NCBI GenBank assembly: GCA_003116995.1
Contig: BDSL01000002.1
Span: 890,001 to 954,000, forward strand
Reading direction: 5' to 3'
Origin: Yamagishiella unicocca
Taxonomy: Eukaryota > Chlorophyta > Chlorophyceae > Chlamydomonadales > Volvocaceae
DNA length: 64,000 bases
The notes beneath the pieces are model-generated. The model was not told the origin of the DNA. It saw only the letters and a list, made by a program, of their open reading frames with translations, and searched no databases. A program made the translations under genes and the position numbers. Within the stretch, counting starts at the first letter, position 1; each line of letters begins with the position of its first letter. Positions 1 through 12,164 of the stretch are shown here, in pieces.

Positions 1-411
1 GCCCGTTCCCCAACGTCAGGGTTAGTTCAGGTGTTTTGGTTAAGAACAATGTATGACCTTACTTTGTTTAGCATTGGCCTCCTTCAGGCATGCGGCTGAA
101 GTTTGACACACCATTGCGTTGCCGTTCGCGTTGCACGTACTCATGTCACACAGCATTCAAACGACAAGCGGAATCCTAACTTGATAACAAAAGCAATCAT
201 TGAGATCGCTTGTAGGGAAGAGATGGCAACTTGCCCTCGCACATAAATTTGCGCGGGATGACCGAACAGGGCGGAGACGGCTTCTCGTTTCCAATTTTAA
301 GCCAACCAACAGAAGCACCCAAGAAGGTGGGCCTAACCTTAGGAATCAGTTTGAAGGGGTGCCCCCTCGGCGGTTCGTTGCAATTGCAAGCCGGTTACCG
401 CAACCTGTACT
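1..411. other. 5' flank of the cytochrome b5 gene
   Basis: No gene is supported here. Two short overlapping open frames (200-433 and 231-455) show no family resemblance. The segment probably holds the promoter and 5' UTR of the gene starting at 412. Confidence 0.5.
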
Positions 412-1230
412 ATGCAATTGCAGATACCCTTGACAGCCTTTTCTACCGTTACTGATCGATCCGGGGCGGCTTCCGAGAATCCAATCCCTCCGGTAAGTGA
501 TTGAGCTTCAGCGCCGCCCCCTTCCCGAGCCCTGACGTTTCCCCCTCTCGGCAGGTGCCCATCTACGAAAAGCCAGCTCGGTCAAAGGTAGTTGGGGGTC
601 CACTGTTTCGGATGGGGGCATGCCTTGGAAATAACCTTGCCCTCTGGGGGTCGTGTATTGTGTGCGTGCAGTGCAGTTGAGTGGAAGCCAGCGCCTTGGG
701 GCCTCGAAACCATCCCTATACACCGCACACGCCATTGCTGTTCGCAGGGAGCAAAGTCATTGTCATGTGCTCTTATTTCCTGAGCGCATGGTCCTATGGA
801 GTGACCGCACCTTGAGCCTGGCCCGCCATTCGCATGCTGCCGCATGCGGGTGTGGGAGGCCCGACGAGCTGCTGCCCCAACCACCCATGCGCCCCATCAG
901 GTGCCCCTCGAAAAGGGCTACACTCAGGTCGACTGGTTGCGGCTGTCCAAGTCGGGCACCGACCTGAATGGCTTGGGCGGAAAGGCCCTGCGGCACGACA
1001 TAAGCATGGATGAGGTCAAGCAGCATCACACCGCAGAGGATGCATGGATGGTGCTGCGGGGCAAGGTGTACAACATTGGGCCGTACTTGCGATTCCACCC
1101 TGGGGGGGCATCGATTTTGGTGAAGGCGGCTGGCAAGGACGGTACATCACTCTTCATGAAATATCACCCTTGGGTGAATGCGGAGACGCTACTAGAGAAA
1201 TGCCTGGTTGGGCTCCTGTCGCAGGAGTAG
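412..1230 (+). CDS. RLF: Cytochrome b5-domain protein, RLF-like
   Basis: Exons 412-492, 555-587 and 901-1230 join in phase 0 into 147 residues. The third exon is a cytochrome b5 fold. It has the heme-ligand motif HPGG (His about 104) and the second ligand in KYHPWVNAE (His about 127), followed by the conserved ending LLEKCLVG. The junction of exons 2 and 3 reads PARSK-VPLEKGYTQVDW, which matches the segment preceding the b5 domain in Arabidopsis RLF and in the N-terminal part of animal CYB5R4. No reductase domain follows, so the plant RLF type fits better. RLF is a cytosolic heme protein of unclear electron partner, needed for lateral root initiation; its role in algae is unknown. The ATG at 412 is the first in frame upstream of the donor at 493. 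Intron 1 is only 62 bp. The family call is secure; the start is less so. Confidence 0.82.
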
Positions 1231-3187
1231 CGCTCTGTTGTCATGAGGTAGCTTATTACCGCGGGGGATGCCGGAGATGCGCGAGGGGGGGCCGGCGTTG
1301 GAAACTAGATCCGAACACGGGTTGTGAGGGGCCAGAAGCCTAAACACAGCCGCTTGCAGCGGCACCAGAAGAGATCGTCGTGGCGGTGGCCAACTGCGCT
1401 AAGGGCGCTTCGTGCGGTTGCAGGCTTACGAATCCGCATACGTTTCGGGGTGTTACATTGATTGCGTGTGCCAGCATGTGGCGCTGCCGAGTACGTGAAC
1501 CGGCGCTGTGAAGGGTTGGCGGTGCACGTGGCCTTCTTAGTTCGTAGTCAATTCCGCCTAATGTGACGTTTTTGTGTGCTCGTGTGAGTGGATCGGGGCG
1601 CGCAGGCCATAGCTTGCGAGGGCAGTGTGGGCCCAAGTCACGGCTTGTGGGTTGGTGGCATTGCAAGCATATGCCATCGTGTGCTGAAGAACGCGTGTGT
1701 CCAATGCTATTCAATGGCGAAGTGATGTGGTTTGGTGTTCAGGAATGCGAGTGCGCGTCTAGGGGATGACTCTCTGATTTCGAACTCTTTTCCGTGTGCC
1801 TGACTGTCGGCCGCTCAACGCGTTCTGGGGGTGCAGTAGGTTCAGATTCTCTGGCCACCGGAAGCTCTAACATGCCAATGAAGCTGGTTATGTTGCTTGA
1901 CGATCGTCCGTGAGGTGTATGATGCGCAGCGAGATGTAAGGATGTCGGGTGCCCCTGGTTCCAATGATGCGTGTCTGCCGGCAGGGTTAGCGTCCACCGC
2001 CGCATTCGAGCTTGCCGTGCAAGGAGTACAGCCTTCGAAGGCCTTCCTTGTAGAGCTGTCAAACGTCATCGCCCACCAACCCATGTCTCCGCCATGGTGT
2101 CGATGCACCAGCACACTTGCAACAGCAGCTGTGCGTTCACGCACGCGTTCCGACCCCGAGGTCAGCCTACGGCCCGCGCATATGACCCAGAGCTCGACGC
2201 ATCAGGTTATCAACCGTACCTCGTCTTCTCCTTCACAGTTCGACAGCTCATCCAGTGCAGGGCACTGTGTGAACGAGTTTTCAAACGTCTCCAAGCGAAT
2301 GCACAGGGGCCGGTGCCTTACTAAAAAGGCATGGACGTGATGCGAAGGAACATATACTTGTTCACGATGCAGTACCGGGCCGCCGAAATGAGGCTCGCAA
2401 CACCTCGGTTACGGTACCAGCATCGTTAAAGATGCAGTACGTGACAGTACGAGCAAGCCTCGCAAAATTACGACGAGCTACGATCGTCACCTGCGATGAG
2501 GGCGCCGCAGCTCCAGGGAGGTCTCGAGGAAAAATCGTCTAGCTGCTAATCGTAGCATGCGCCGCAAGTCATTCGTAAAAACACCACCAGCCAACGCGAG
2601 GACGTCAGTAACAGGGCTTCAATCAAGCGCCTCAGACCACCACACGCCCCCAAACCAGAACGGCGCCCATGGGTGCCCTCCCCTAACGCTATGCGCCAAC
2701 GCGCAGTGTACCTTATGTTGAGAGCCACAGCACCTCTAAAGCTCTGTGCTGCCTACCATGACTGCCATGCAATTGAGCGAGTGGTTTCATCCAAGATGCA
2801 GTGCCAAAATTCGTGTTCCCATCGAGCGAAAATCCTCCCAGCCATATGACTCTAGCCCCAGGTCATCGCCATTGCTACCGGTATTGCGAATGTAAACCAT
2901 CTGCCTGCTCCCTCTTAACCCTACACGTGACCACCCGCTACTAGAGCCTGCACATACCGCTGGTGACCAGCAAATCGATACCGTAAATTGAAGCACTGGC
3001 GGTTGCCAACTTGCTACCGATGCTGCATATTTATGCAAGTGCCGGCGGGGCCGACCCGAAAGTTTGGCTGTGTCCTGCAATATATCCTGCCATACCTCTT
3101 GACTGTCTGCATTTTGATCGCAACTATCCTACCTCTTACGCGACGCCGCTGCTCTGGGAGTGCCCCTACGATATCCAAAAGAAGCTA
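1231..3187. other. Intergenic region between convergent genes
   Basis: No coding region is supported. The longest open frame (1897-2340, +) has no recognisable motif and its composition looks random. The 3' UTRs of the b5 gene and of the downstream minus-strand esterase must lie here. No tandem array or intron-type repeat was noticed. Confidence 0.5.
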
Positions 3188-5344
3188 CTAGCAAAGTATG
3201 TTCAGGAGCAGGTCATTGAACTGCTCGTACATGAACTGAAGGAAATGGACGGTGCCGGGATCCCATGTGGCGTATAGGTGCTGATCCACGGCTGCAAGGC
3301 TGACTGCCCGGACGTCAAACACGGGAATTCCCCTCGCGCCACAGTGGGCTCGTATCTCCGCCTCCGAGCGGTCCACAGTCCTGCGCCGCTTGTACGGCGT
3401 CGCGCAGGTCTTCCACACCACCTGGGTCGGCTGCGGCAGGTGCTTGTTGGCCCACTTCAACGAGGCAATGGCGTCGGTCGCAAGGCGAGGGTGCTTGGCG
3501 TCCCAGCTGTAGTGCGCACACGCGTTGATAATGACGTAAGAAAAGTCCTTCCGCTTCTCCAGTGCCCACTCCACTGCGTGCTTGGTATGCTCCGGCGTGA
3601 CGTACGACAGGTAGTGGTAGTACACGTCCACCAAGCCTTCGCCAAGACCCTGCGGGATGGGTTACGTACGGGCGGAGACCGCATCGGGGCCTGAAGCTGG
3701 GAAGCACGGCTGGCACGGTTTCGCAGCAGGAGAGTGGTTGGGGAAGATGGTACTGGGCGACCGGCAACACAACCGTTGCCCCGCGAGCAGTTACCCTTCG
3801 CCCCGGGGCTCCCACGGTTCCCATCGTGTTGCAGCTCCTGGCGCCGCACCCCTTCCCCCCGCGTACCTCACTCGCACTTTGTGCACTCGTCAGCTGCGCG
3901 TGTGCGTGCTCCTTTTGGATCTCGCGGTTCATGTTGTAGTACAGGAAGCCGCCAGGGTCGTGCTCCTCGACCTGCATTCGTCGAGGAGCCGCGGGACGGG
4001 TCGGCGGGGTTTGGAGCACCCTGATACTGGCTCTACGGCGCTCCCGGCTGACACGCATTGCCGCCCCCACGCCTTCCTAGCTTTGTGGCGAGGCCAAATG
4101 TGCGGTTGTGCCAGGAACCCAAGATATGATGGCGCGACGAGCGCACAAACCCCCGGATCCCCCGCCCTTCGCCCCTGAGGCACAAGTGCCAGCAGAGGAC
4201 GCCAGTACGCATCTGAATTCCGTCAAACGGAATTGCAACCGCCGTACTTGGGGCTTCACTGCCGCTGCGGCAACCTCCCTCACCTGCTCACGCGCGTTCT
4301 CCCACAACTTGTGGTACTGTTCGTCGTTCGTACGGCCGTCGTGGGTGTGGGCGTTTGAGAGGCTGTCCTTGCCGTCGAATGGGTGCTGGTACTTGCCGGC
4401 CGCTAGGAAGTGCACTAGCGTCAGGAATTGGTACCTGGTGACGCTGTCGCCTGAGTCAGGGGAGCGCCGTTCGTGCAGCAGCAACATTGACACCAGGGCG
4501 TTTGATGGCGTGTTGGGGCAGTGGCGCTGGTAATAGGCAGTGGCGAAGCGGCAGAAGGGGGGGCTTCGAGGAAGACCCGTGGATGCTAGAAAAAACCGTT
4601 TAGGACAGACGTTTTGAGATGCATGCTGGAGGACTGGGTTGGGGATACGAAAGAAGGGGGGGCAGGGACGGCGCGCACTGGCGTGCTAGGGTGGGCACAG
4701 CAGCTTCAGCAGGCAGACGCACTGGGGATATTATAACAAGCGCGATGAGGCGTCCGGCTCTTAAGGGACAGCACGTATTTTGCGGCGTGGGATTGCTCCT
4801 TTGGGGGTACGCAGGGATACGCGACGCCCGTTGGGGTCTGCGTGAGCTGCGCCGCTCCTCCCAAGCGGCCGTCCCCTGATCCCATCGCAATGTGGCCCAC
4901 ATGATCCCGGTCCCTTGCCAAGCGACACATGGACCCACCGATGAATAGGAGAGGGCCCAAGCTCGACAAGCAGGTTTTTGCATCTTCCGACTTCAGGCGA
5001 CGTAATTTGCAAGCGTCTGGCTCATAGGAATAATGACCCGTGCGTTTATCGAGAAAGATATGGCCCTTCGCGGAGGTGGAGAAGTTTAACCTTGGGCATG
5101 CGGACCGGCCAAGGAGTGCGTTTGAAGGGCAGCGGACCGCGTGTGAGCTTCTGGCAATCTTGGGGGCATTTACAGTACGGGGGTCTTCATAACGTTGTGA
5201 GCTGCGGAAGACTGTCGCCCTGGATGATGTCTCGCCCGACTGAAAGCCAAGCTCTGGAGCACAGTCACGTAATAAGTCCGAGGATATGGGCATAATTAAT
5301 AAAGCGAAAGCTACGTAAAGCAGGCTGGTTGAGCATGGGGCCAT
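3188..5344 (-). CDS. Secreted PC-esterase / TBL-like SGNH protein
   Basis: Minus-strand exons 4939-5344, 4284-4450, 3867-3971 and 3188-3649 join into 379 residues. The N-terminus (MAPCSTSLLYVAFALLIMP) looks like a signal peptide or anchor. Next comes a TBL/PMR5-type N-domain (GHYSYEPDACKLRR). The nucleophile motif GDSVTRYQFLTL is created exactly at the exon 1/2 junction (Ser138). A C-terminal WDPGTVHF (Asp356, His361) is the likely rest of the triad. Plant family members O-acetylate or modify cell-wall polysaccharides and mucins in the Golgi; the substrate here is unknown and cannot be read from sequence. Intron 1 (4451-4938) carries an A-family repeat. Splice phases are consistent throughout. 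A different SGNH subfamily is possible. Confidence 0.72.
4563..4633 (-). repeat. Intron repeat, family A (copy A1)
   Basis: Lies in intron 1 of the esterase gene. The plus strand reads CGAGGAAGACCCGTGG, then CCGTTTAGGACAGACG, then ATGCATGCTGGAG, the three blocks shared by family A. The GAGGAAGACCCG end faces the downstream exon, about 112 bp from the 3' splice site. Confidence 0.7.
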
Positions 5345-6311
5345 CGTGATTTCAGGCGGTTATCGTTACTCCCACTAACGTGCGTTACATTGTTAGATTG
5401 TAGCAGTTTCATGGCGTCATGCTTTGTGTAAGGTCAAGTCCATGGGCTATCACAACCGGTATTCGGGTGCTCTATGACATACAGCCTCCCTGACCGTCAG
5501 TGACCGTCGAAGGTGGCACCTACACATACGAAGCGCCAGCAATACAAAGTAACACATCAATGCTCTAGGTTTTGCCTACTATTGTTGTTATTATGGCATC
5601 AGTTTGTGTGCTTCTATTTCATACAGGCTTGCCTTTTTGATGAGGGTCAGCTTGTAACACTCGCTCATGGCGTCAGCGAGCCTTCGTCCGGGGTCCAATT
5701 CAAGGACGTGCGTTTGTATCAGAGCCGTCGGCCCTAGACTATATTCATTACATGCCGCGTTACCACCAAGAGTACGGAGCCCTTACGGGGCTTTCCGACA
5801 TGAGGCAACAATCGAGTTGTGTCTCACCGCCGGCGCGCACCGGTGCTTCAATTATTTTGTAATACGTTGCCCCAGCAGCCTAGCACCCTGTTGGTCACGT
5901 TGTGGTACGTACTTCACTGGACCACCTGAAAACGCTTCTTTTGCTCCCTACAGACTAGAATGAGTTTGTACAAAGGAATGAGGATGCGTGAGGTCCTGCA
6001 ACGTTGCGTGAAGTCCTGCTACGTTGTCCACCATCGTGAAGGCGCTGTTCCACGCTTGTTCAGGCGGCAATGGAATAGGGTATGGACGGGTGTGGCACTG
6101 GAAAAACATCCGGACCCAGGGACGCCTAGTACTCACTCCAAAAGCCCGTGAAACGCGCTCAGGACCTGCAGGAGCTGCACGAGCTAGAGGAGCACTCGCG
6201 TTGTCATGCGCGGAACAGGAACGCTCCAGCCGGATCACTGGCTATGCCAACAGCCCATCACAACAGCCTCACATGTCGGCGCACACCAGCCATTACGACA
6301 GCAACCCACTC
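5345..6311. other. Spacer between two minus-strand genes
   Basis: No gene is supported. It should contain the 3' UTR of the RS-rich gene and the promoter of the esterase gene. Short open frames on either strand lack motifs. Confidence 0.5.
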
Positions 6312-9158
6312 CTACAGCCCTTCATTTTCGCGCCGCCTCTTCTTCTCCTTCCTATCCCGCCGGTCCTTGCCCTCGGAACGCTCCTTTTCCCTCCCCCGCT
6401 TGCGGTCCCGGTCCTTCTCCTTCTCCTTGTCCCTCTTCTTCTTGCTCTTCTTGACCCCATCTTTACTCCGGCTCTTGCTGCGCTTAGACTCGTTCTTGCG
6501 CTTGCTCTTGTCCCGGCGCCGGTCGCTGCCACCGGCCTCCGGGAGCACCCCTCCCACACTACCCTGCTGGTGCTGCAACGCCTGTTGCAGCAGCCCCTGC
6601 TGGAGCGCCCTCAGCGTCAAGGCGCCGGTACCACAGGGCACAGGAAGGCCCAGCCGCGCAAATGCCTGGGGCGGCAAGCCGGGACCGGGAGTGTGTGTGG
6701 GAGTGCGAGTGGCTGGGCTCACTCCATCGCGACATTCGTGGGCCATGGGGGCACAGGAGAATGTCGGTGTAACTTGACGGCGGCTGAGCGCAGCAGCAGG
6801 AGGGTGTGTGAAGGAAGTACTGGTATGATACAGCGGAGTCAGTCGAGTGGTCACGGCGGCTGCGGTCGGCGGTCCGCTCTCACGCCTGGCCCCTCGCACT
6901 GCCGTTTCAAGGTGTACGGCCTGGCGGTGCAGCGGCAAGACGGACCCCCACTGGCAAGCGTAGCCCGCCGCCCCTCAGTGCGCATCCGCAGGGGCTGTGG
7001 CACCCTGCACCCCAGCCGCGTGGGTGGCCGTCGGGGGAGTCATGGTGATGCCCAGCAACCCCCCAGGCGGCCCTGGAACCTCCCCGCGCGCACCTCCACC
7101 TCACCTGCTGTGTGGCGGCGGCCGCCCGCAGCCAGTCCGGAGCGGCGGGTCCGCGCTGGGTGCCGGGCCTGCGCACACGTCGTGCATGCCGCGGAGGGAG
7201 GGAGGCGCGACTCGCTGTGTGACAGGGAAGCTCCGACTGGAAGAAAGCAACACCGCCCCAGGAGGGGGACCGGCGTTTCGTTGAGCGCATGCACGAGCGA
7301 CCGTCATGGCCTAGTGCTCGACCAATGGCCTCCCACTTGGCCCATCATCCTCCGTGCTTGTGCCTTCCCCGCCCAAGTGACGCCGAGCCGCTGGGTCGTA
7401 TCCTGGCCCCACCACGTGCGGTACCGTCCACCCATACGCTGGGCATGTTCCTGCGGGGGCCCCTACGGCTCCCCACCAGCCACATCCCACGCACCTCCTC
7501 GCCGCACCGCCTCCGCCGTCCTGCTCTTCGTCTAAGTCCTGTGGCTCGGGCCCCACCGCGTCCGCCTTGGACCCCACGCCACCGCGGCCTCGCACCCGGT
7601 ATCTCGATAGCATGGCGGCAATCTCCTCATCCGTCATCATGTACGGCCCGCCGTCATCGCCCCCGTCGCCACCGCCATCGCTGTCGCCGCCGCGGTCGTC
7701 AGCCGCTGCGCCGCTGTCGCGATGAGGGACCCGTGGACCACCTGCGCCTCCACCCGCGCCTCCATCACCGCCCCGGCTGCCGCCGCGCTCGTCGCCGCTG
7801 TGGTCGCTGCTGGTGCTGGTGCTGGTGCTGGCGCTACTGCCGCCGCTCGACACTTCAACGGGGCCGCGGCTGTTGCCCGCGACCCCGCCGCTGCCACCCG
7901 CAGCAGCCGCGTCACGGCTGTCGCCCCTCCGCCGCCCCTCCGCAGGCGGTCGACGCTCCAGCGGCTGCCGGCGTCGAGTCGGAGACTCGGAGCCTGACCG
8001 GGAGCGAGACCCTGACCTGGATCGTGATCTGGATCTGTAGTACAGGGGCGAGGCTGCCCTGCCAGCTGGTCGCGTGGATGCACCGCGATGCGCCGTGGCA
8101 TGCCGGCCTCCACCTCTCGCGTCGCCCTCTCGATTCTCCGGCCGCATTGCCTCCCGCTGCGGCAGCAAAACATGCGCGTACGGGCAGCGACAGCAGTAGC
8201 AGCAACGCATCAGTCACAGCAGTAGCAGCAACGCATCAGTCACAGCAGTAGCAGCAACGCATCAGTCACAGCAGTAGCAGCAACGCATCAGTCACAGCAG
8301 TAGCAGCAACGCATCAGTCACGTACAGGTCAAAGTCAACACATTATGCCGTACGAAGGTACCGCATGGTATCACGTGCGAGCGGCATCTGCGGGCAGCCC
8401 TGAGACACGTCTGGGGGCCCCCGTAGCACCCCAGGCATGACCCACCTCCCGCCTTGTCCGGCTCGGGGAGGCGCTTCGCCTGGATCTTGACCTGGATCGT
8501 GATCTGGATGACCTGGATCTTGACCTGGACCGTGATCTGGATGACCTGGATCGCGACCTTGAAGGCGATCTCGTGCCGGACAGGCCGCGGCCGCGCTCTT
8601 CGCGGGCGATCCCGCGTCGAGCATCCGGCTCCCGCAACTCGCGCTCCACCTGCGCCTCCCGCAGCTCCCACAGCTCCGCCTCCTCCGCTCGGCGGTTAGA
8701 GGTGCGGACGCCGCGCAGCGTGTTCTGCGTAACACGCCACCGCGAGGCGCGGACGCCAGGTGACAGGTGACGGAGCCGCCAGGGAGTAGCGCAGGGGGGG
8801 AGGGTGCGGGCAGAGCAGGAGTGGACGACGACAGGGGCCCACCGCAACAGCATCAAACGCACCAGGCCTTCTCACTTGTGGTAAGGGGTGCAGTGCCTGG
8901 TTTAGGCTGCCGCCCGCTGCCCGGCGCCCTCCCTCCCTCCCCGCCCTCATGGGTTTCCCCTCAGCCCGCCCGCCTCACCTGGAGGAAGCGCTCGTTGGGG
9001 CGGCCGCGCACTGGCGGGCGGCGCAGGAAGGCAGTGACGCCCTCCGCCTGGCTGCGCTCCTGAAGCGACAGCGCGCGCTGAGTCAGCAGCTGGGCCAGCA
9101 GCGCCTCAGTGGGGTCCGCCGCCCGCCGCTGAGCAGCCTGCGCGGCGCGCTGAGCCAT
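6312..9158 (-). CDS. RS-rich nuclear protein, exact family not recognised
   Basis: Exons 8979-9158, 8446-8724, 7495-8156, 7105-7168 and 6312-6665 join into 512 residues. Residues 1-60 are a helical Gln/Ala/Arg segment ending RPNERFLQ; exon 2 continues NTLRGVRTSNRRAEEAE. The block NERFLQNTLR loosely resembles the NKRFL..T segment of the short POLR1D isoform, but that is weak. Then come RS dipeptide runs (about 103-140 and 190-215), Gly/Asp/Ser-rich sequence, and a conserved-looking block TDEEIAAML..RYRVRGRGGVGSK (to about 350). The Lys/Arg/Glu-rich tail has nuclear localisation character. RS domains suggest a role in splicing or in nuclear speckles. The ATG at 9158 sits just after a possible 5' UTR acceptor (CCTTGCAG). 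Its start lies 124 bp after the REV7 stop on the same strand. The intron 8157-8445 contains a 26-bp tandem array. Confidence 0.65.
8191..8320. repeat. 26-bp tandem repeat, about 5 copies, intronic
   Basis: Near-perfect 26-bp units built on AGCAGTAGCAGCAACGCATC, inside intron 2 of the RS-rich gene and ending close to its 3' splice site at 8157. Confidence 0.85.
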
Positions 9159-9282
9159 TTGGAGGGGGGCTGCAAGGAGGCCCGGGATGACGCCCAAGGC
9201 CAAGGCTGCGCACAAAGGGCTCTTGTTCGTTGCGTCCGCCGGAGGACAGCTCGGCGGCTCCACTCCCGGTCGCAGGTCCGAA

Positions 9283-10818
9283 TCAACTCCTTGCCGACTC
9301 CTCCACCAGGACCTGACCAGCCAGCGGCGGGCGCCGGAAGTCGGGCGGCAATGGGCGGCGGACGGGAGAGGTGGGCTGGGACAACGACAACGACAACAAA
9401 TAGCGTCGCCGCCACAGTGGCGCCGCCGTGCTCCCGCACCCCGCCTGTCAACCAATGCTCCCGTTACTCCAATGCCGCTACTCAGCCCGCTAGGCCCCCT
9501 CCGCCCGCGCACACACACTTCCATCCTCTGCCCGCCCCCGCGCCCCCACCTGCATGTTCAGGCAGCCTGGCACGCACACCGTCTTGAGCGGCTGCCCGGT
9601 GACCGGCTGCCGCAGCTCCAGCCCCCCGCAGCTCTCCTCGCCGAAGTACTGCGGGTCCACTCCCTGGCGTGACGTGCTGTACGCCACCAACTCAAAGGTG
9701 CAGCCTGGCCCGGTGAGTCATCCGCGTCGGCGGTTGGGCGGCAGCGAGGTCAGAGATTTGAGTGGGGTGGGCGGCAGCGAGGGCCGGTGGCTGCCTGCAG
9801 ACTGAACCACCCTGCGCAGCACCGCTAACCAGGGCGAGCTGCGGAGGGCCCGCGCCTGGGCCCCCTCCCCACTTCCGCGCCCCATCCAGCCCCCACCCCC
9901 CACCCACCCGCTCACCCTGCGGCAGCGGCTTGAGGATGCTGTCGATGAACTGCAGCTTCAGCAGGGCTGAGCCCAGCCCCGCCTCGAAGGCGCCCACGTC
10001 GATCTGCGGCTGCTGCTGCGGTGCTCCCCGCGGATTGCCCGCCGCCTCGCTGCCTCCGGGTGTAAGCAGCAGCTGCATCCAAGGGATACAGGCGGCCAAC
10101 GTGGCGCGTTGGGGTAAGCAGAAGGGGGGAGGGCACCCGGGTGGGTGGAGACAGCTGCCACCCCGATGAAGTGCGCTCCAGTGCGGGTGGGCAGTTAGGC
10201 TTGGCGGGAGGGCGCCTTCCCTTCAGCCCCCAGAGTCACCGCATGTCATCCGCCGTATCGGGGTTCAGCCAGCCAGAACAGTTCGTCTGTGCGGGTGCGT
10301 ACGATATGGCAAGCCACGTGTCCCAACCGCCCGGGCGCCAGTCCTTGCCTGGGTGCTGAAGGTAACTCGCTCGAGGGGCCGGCCCTTGGCGTCCACGAAC
10401 ACCACGGCCACCTCGCGCAGGTGGCCCGACTCCAGGAGGGGCTGCAGAGGAGGGGGGCGCAGGCGGAGGTATGCGTGGTCAAGTGGGACATGGACGCGAG
10501 CCCGGCAACCGCGGCAGGTACGGCAACCCCTGCGCTCGCCCTCGAGTACGTTTGGGCTTGGGTACTGTGCGTGCGGCGAGGCAAGGACCATTGAGGACGA
10601 ATAAGACTGACCCTTAGGCGGCTGATTGTGGAGGAGATGTAGCTGTTGAGCTCCGGATGGCGTGAGCGCCGTGTGAAGGTGTTGAAAGCGCGGCAGCGCT
10701 CAAATGCTTCCTTGTGGTATAAGCTACGTGTGTACAAAACTGTGTGGACAGCGACTTCGAGAAACTCCAATAGACAGGCGACAAGGACGGCGTGTGGGCC
10801 GAGGACATCAGCAGGCAT
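9283..10818 (-). CDS. REV7: REV7/MAD2B HORMA-domain protein
   Basis: Exons 10612-10818, 10349-10441, 9916-10072, 9550-9704 and 9283-9312 join into 213 residues, close to the 211 of human REV7 (MAD2L2). Recognisable HORMA blocks in order: LLEFLEVAVHTVLYTR, RHPELNSYISSTISRLR, PLLESGHLREVAVVFVDAKG, GCTFELVAYS, PVTGQPLKTVCVPGCLNMQ, and a tiny last exon encoding VLVEESARS, matching the family ending LYVEE. REV7 is the accessory subunit of DNA polymerase zeta, bridging REV3 and REV1 through its safety-belt loop; it also acts in shieldin and anaphase-promoting-complex control in animals. Intron 2 starts GCAAGG, a GC-AG intron. Exon 3 may begin at 10072 or at a later in-frame AG (before the IDVGAF codons); the longer form carries an alga-type Gly/Gln insert. 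The ATG at 10818 is the first plausible start. It is divergent from SCYL1. Confidence 0.88.
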
Positions 10819-12164
10819 GAGCAAGTCTCGCGAATAAGATTGATCTATCAGAAGCCAAATAAGTTTTATGCTGTGAACTTAGCCTCGCCGAGGTATTGCC
10901 AGAGCTTGTTTCGTCTGTTGGAATTTGGAACGCGTCACTACAGTAAGTCCAAAAACGTGAAAAGCGACACAACGCATAAACTGAAATATCAAAATCAAAC
11001 ATAGTACTGATCAAACATAATACTGATCATGTGTACATCAATCATTTCGTGTGTAGCTTGCAAAACAGGAGGGCTGGGAGTGCCAGTGGGATGTCGTGAG
11101 GTGTCTTGGGGTGGCCTATCCACTAGGGTTGCCTATGATGGGGTTCCTTGCCAAAATGCCATACAGCGTCCCGAAGGTATAACGCATGTTATGTTCTAGG
11201 CGGGCAGGGGTACAGGGATGCGGACGGTGTTGGGGACGTGTGGGTCATCCAGGCATCTAGGGTACGAGACGCTGCACGTCTCATAGAGCCCCTTGGTCTA
11301 GAGCGGGAGAGACCAAGACACAGAAAGCGACCTGCTGCAGTGCCGCTCCGGACCTCAGCGCGCCCTCCACAATGTGGGTGCCGGCAGTATCCCGACCACC
11401 TCACCGCGCCAGCCGGCACATGCGGCACATGCCGGCACCCTCACTCTTGGTGACCGGGACTGTAAATGCAGGACCTGTTCCGGGACTACGGCTGGGGCGG
11501 GGGCGCTGGCCGGGACAGCGAGGATGGCCGTGAGGATGGCACAGCAGTCAGCAGAGAGGCGATCGCGCAGTACGGCAGGAGAGAACCCCCCCTTTGTGGA
11601 CCAAGGACCATCACCGGTTCTTTTCTGTAACCCCCGTTATGGCCCATGCCAGGTGCCGCATGCCTGATCAAGTGGGAGGTGCACGGTTGCAGAACTTCTG
11701 ATTTTTAATCAACATAATTTGAAAGGCGCACACGGCGCATGCCGACCGTTGAGGGAAGGCGTTGAGTGCGCTGCAGCGCTCAAACGTCATGTGTTATCAA
11801 GGGTAGCGGGAGGCGGATATGCGCAGGATGAAAGCAAGGAGCGCGTACAGGCAGGCGCCGACCATGGAATGTGGGTCCAAGACACCCCACAGGCATAGGC
11901 AATACCGCTTGTCGACTGTGTATACGACCAAATTAAACTACTGATAATGCGTAAATCCTATCCAAGTCTTATGTATGTGCTGTACGAGTTACTATGAAAT
12001 GCATGGGGCAGGCCTTGCCATCTCGTTCCTTCTTGTATCAGTGCACGTGAAATTATACATTGACTTGATTGAAAAACACGACATATTCCTCTTTCGCGAC
12101 GGTACACACGGCAGGGTTGTCGCCCGCTGTTGCGTCCTCTGTGTAGCCTTCCTAGGGCACAGCT
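10819..12164. other. Divergent promoter region of REV7 and SCYL1
   Basis: No gene is supported in this 1.35-kb tract. It separates two genes transcribed away from each other and includes AT-richer stretches at about 10840-11010 and 11930-12060. Confidence 0.5.

Noticed and set aside
1897..2340. 147-codon plus-strand frame
   Set aside because: No motif, no splice context and composition typical of chance frames in this region.
4451..4526. Longer esterase exon 2 beginning at 4526
   Set aside because: It is open and has an acceptor, but the acceptor at 4451 recreates the family motif GDSVTRYQF with exon 1, which the longer form does not.
6024..7535. 503-codon plus-strand open frame
   Set aside because: It runs antisense to exons of the RS-rich gene, crosses its introns, and has no family motif. 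It is a GC-rich shadow frame.
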